A stretch of 64,000 nt of DNA, from assembly GCF_014230465.1 (NCBI RefSeq), contig NZ_JAAXCY010000003.1, forward strand, positions 310,001-374,000. Direction: 5' to 3'. Below are positions 62,767 to 64,000 of the stretch, one piece after another. The notes below the pieces were generated by a model. It saw nothing but the letters and a program-made list of their open reading frames with translations, had not been told where the DNA came from and made no database searches. The DNA comes from Pseudomonas cremoris (GTDB lineage Bacteria; Pseudomonadota; Gammaproteobacteria; Pseudomonadales; Pseudomonadaceae). Both the position numbers and the translations under genes were made by a program. Position 1 is the first letter of the stretch. The number at the start of each line of letters is the position of its first letter.

Positions 62767-64000
62767 TCAGCGAATTGGCCTGACGATAGAGGTGGACCCT
62801 GGGCGGTTGGGGGAGGGCTCTTTCGGAGGGGAGCTGTCCTTGCTGCCCACCGTACTGAACGGGTAGAGCGGGTTGCGCATGTCGATGCCCTGGATCACGC
62901 CGATGATGTCACTCGCCGGTACGGCCGGGCTCAACAGGTAGCCCTGGACGAAGTCGCAGCCGTGTTTGAGCAGCAGTTCGAATTGGGCCTGGGTTTCCAC
63001 GCCTTCGGTCACCACCTGCAAGTGCAGGGTGTGGGCCATGCCGATGATCGCCTGGACGATCTCGATATCGGCGGTGGACTTGGGGATGTCCTGGATAAAC
63101 GAGCGGTCGATCTTCAAGGTGTTGAGGGGCAGGCGCTTGAGGTAGGCGAGGGACGAGTAGCCGGTACCGAAGTCGTCGATGGCCAGGGATACACCCAGCG
63201 CCCGAATCTGCCGCAGCAACGCCAGCGTACTGCTGATGTTGCCCATCAGCGCATTTTCGGTGACTTCCAGTTCCAGGCGGTTGGCGCCGATTGCGCTGAA
63301 CCTCAGTGCGTCTTCGATTTCATCCGCCAGTTCGTCACGGGCCAGGTTCAGCGCCGAGCAGTTCACGGCCATGGTCAGTTCGGTGTAGCCCCGGTCCGAC
63401 AGCAAACTCAAGTCATGACAGGCCTGGCGCAATACCCAATGGTCCAGTTCGGCGATCAGCCCGTTGTTCTCGGCGATGCTGATAAACCGATCCGGGGCCA
63501 GCAGCCCGTGCTGCGGGTGTTGCCAGCGCACTAACGCTTCCAGGCGGGTGACCTTGCCCAGTTTCATGTCGAAGATCGGTTGGTAGAACAGCACCAATTG
63601 GTGACGCGTGCGCAGGGCTGCGCGCAGTTCTTCTTCGAGTTGTAGTTCAAGAAACGCGCGGGTTTTCAGGTTGGAACTGAAGAACGTCAGGCTGTTACGC
63701 CCGGTGTCCTTGGATTGGTACAGCGCCAAGTCGGCGGTTTTCAGCAGCTCTTCGCAGGTCAGGCCATCGTCGGGAAACAGGCTGATACCGATACTGGTGG
63801 TCATCACCATGCGCCGGCCAGCCAGCTCGATGGGTTCTTTCATCTTTTGCATGATGCGCTGGGCCAGGTGCCGCGCTTCGTCACGGTGATGGACGCTGAT
63901 GAGGATACAGAACTCATCGCCGCCAAACCGCGCGACCACGTCTTCGTGGCTGCGCACCGAGCCTTTGATATGCCCGGCCAGCACGGTGAGTAACTGGTCG
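62767..64000 (-). CDS. GGDEF-EAL cyclic-di-GMP protein (N-terminal part outside window)
   Basis: The last ~410 residues of a larger protein; the frame is open at the right edge (reads ...DQLLTVLAGHIKG upstream). A GGDEF domain has the active-site motif RFGGDEFCIL intact; the usual RxxD inhibitory site is shifted (RSHED). The EAL domain is complete for catalysis: LEALVRW, VNCSALNL, LEVTENAL, AIDDFGTGYSSL, LKIDRSF, VVTEGVE and FVQGYLLSPA. So it may both make and degrade cyclic-di-GMP; the balance cannot be judged. Sensor domains, if any, are outside the window. Confidence 0.92.
   Translation of the reverse strand, partial: DQLLTVLAGHIKGSVRSHEDVVARFGGDEFCILISVHHRDEARHLAQRIMQKMKEPIELAGRRMVMTTSIGISLFPDDGLTCEELLKTADLALYQSKDTGRNSLTFFSSNLKTRAFLELQLEEELRAALRTRHQLVLFYQPIFDMKLGKVTRLEALVRWQHPQHGLLAPDRFISIAENNGLIAELDHWVLRQACHDLSLLSDRGYTELTMAVNCSALNLARDELADEIEDALRFSAIGANRLELEVTENALMGNISSTLALLRQIRALGVSLAIDDFGTGYSSLAYLKRLPLNTLKIDRSFIQDIPKSTADIEIVQAIIGMAHTLHLQVVTEGVETQAQFELLLKHGCDFVQGYLLSPAVPASDIIGVIQGIDMRNPLYPFSTVGSKDSSPPKEPSPNRPGSTSIVRPIR

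Noticed and set aside
1..64000. tRNA, rRNA, CRISPR, prophage or insertion-sequence genes
   Set aside because: None seen: no cloverleaf with CCA-type end, no regularly spaced direct repeats, no integrase or transposase reading frame.

Overview
The window is GC-rich chromosomal DNA from a Pseudomonas of the fluorescens complex. The evidence is the pcm-nlpD-rpoS block at the left end, the braCDEFG and aot-type amino-acid transport operons, a QuiP-like acylase lipoprotein, and repeated copies of the fluorescens-type REP sequence (core GTGGGAGCGGGCTTGCTCGCGAA) in gaps between genes. I see no tRNA, rRNA, CRISPR array, prophage or insertion sequence. Almost all of it looks like resident chromosome, coding densely on both strands.

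1-4.2 kb: end of pcm, then nlpD, rpoS with its terminator, a cold-shock gene, dcd and a small proline-rich ORF. 4.2-7.3 kb: pdeM and an Lhr-type helicase, half of the ligase-associated DNA-repair set. 7.4-12.1 kb: a gtrA/gtrB/GT39 glycan-modification set, divergent from a two-component system. 12.1-16.3 kb: an aot-like basic amino-acid ABC operon with a probable sigma-54 promoter. 16.6-19.2 kb: an ATP-dependent DNA ligase and an Snm1-like exonuclease, the other half of the repair set. 19.4-22.7 kb: quiP and a yfcG-like glutathione transferase.

22.8-30.7 kb: a complete TonB receptor, binding protein, permease and ATPase system for an iron chelate, behind a probable Fur box and divergent from a second two-component system. 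30.7-34.8 kb: two SEC-C proteins, an LEA-type lipoprotein, an OmpA-like lipoprotein, a collagen-like secreted protein and a CopD-family protein. 34.9-46 kb: dinG, an agarase-like glycoside hydrolase, a beta-lactamase-fold esterase, a second OmpA-like lipoprotein, pdxH, slyB, nhaA and a cysteine-synthase-fold enzyme. 46-50.6 kb: a FAD oxidoreductase, a lipoprotein, a small secreted protein and a divergent SDR/LysR pair.

50.6-53.1 kb: a four-gene DUF2282-DUF692(MNIO)-DUF2063-DoxX operon that matches the bufferin type of metal-binding modified peptide. 53.3-58.3 kb: the bra branched-chain amino-acid transporter. 58.7-64 kb: a DUF2288 protein, a glycosyltransferase-like protein, a 725-residue protein with tubulin/FtsZ GTPase motifs, and a GGDEF-EAL protein cut by the right edge.

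The most interesting items are the tubulin-like GTPase, the bufferin operon and the repair set split into two operons about 9 kb apart. Starts were often moved inward from the longest reading frame to a site with a Shine-Dalgarno sequence, signal peptide or overlapping stop. Function calls come from motif and family recognition without database searches.
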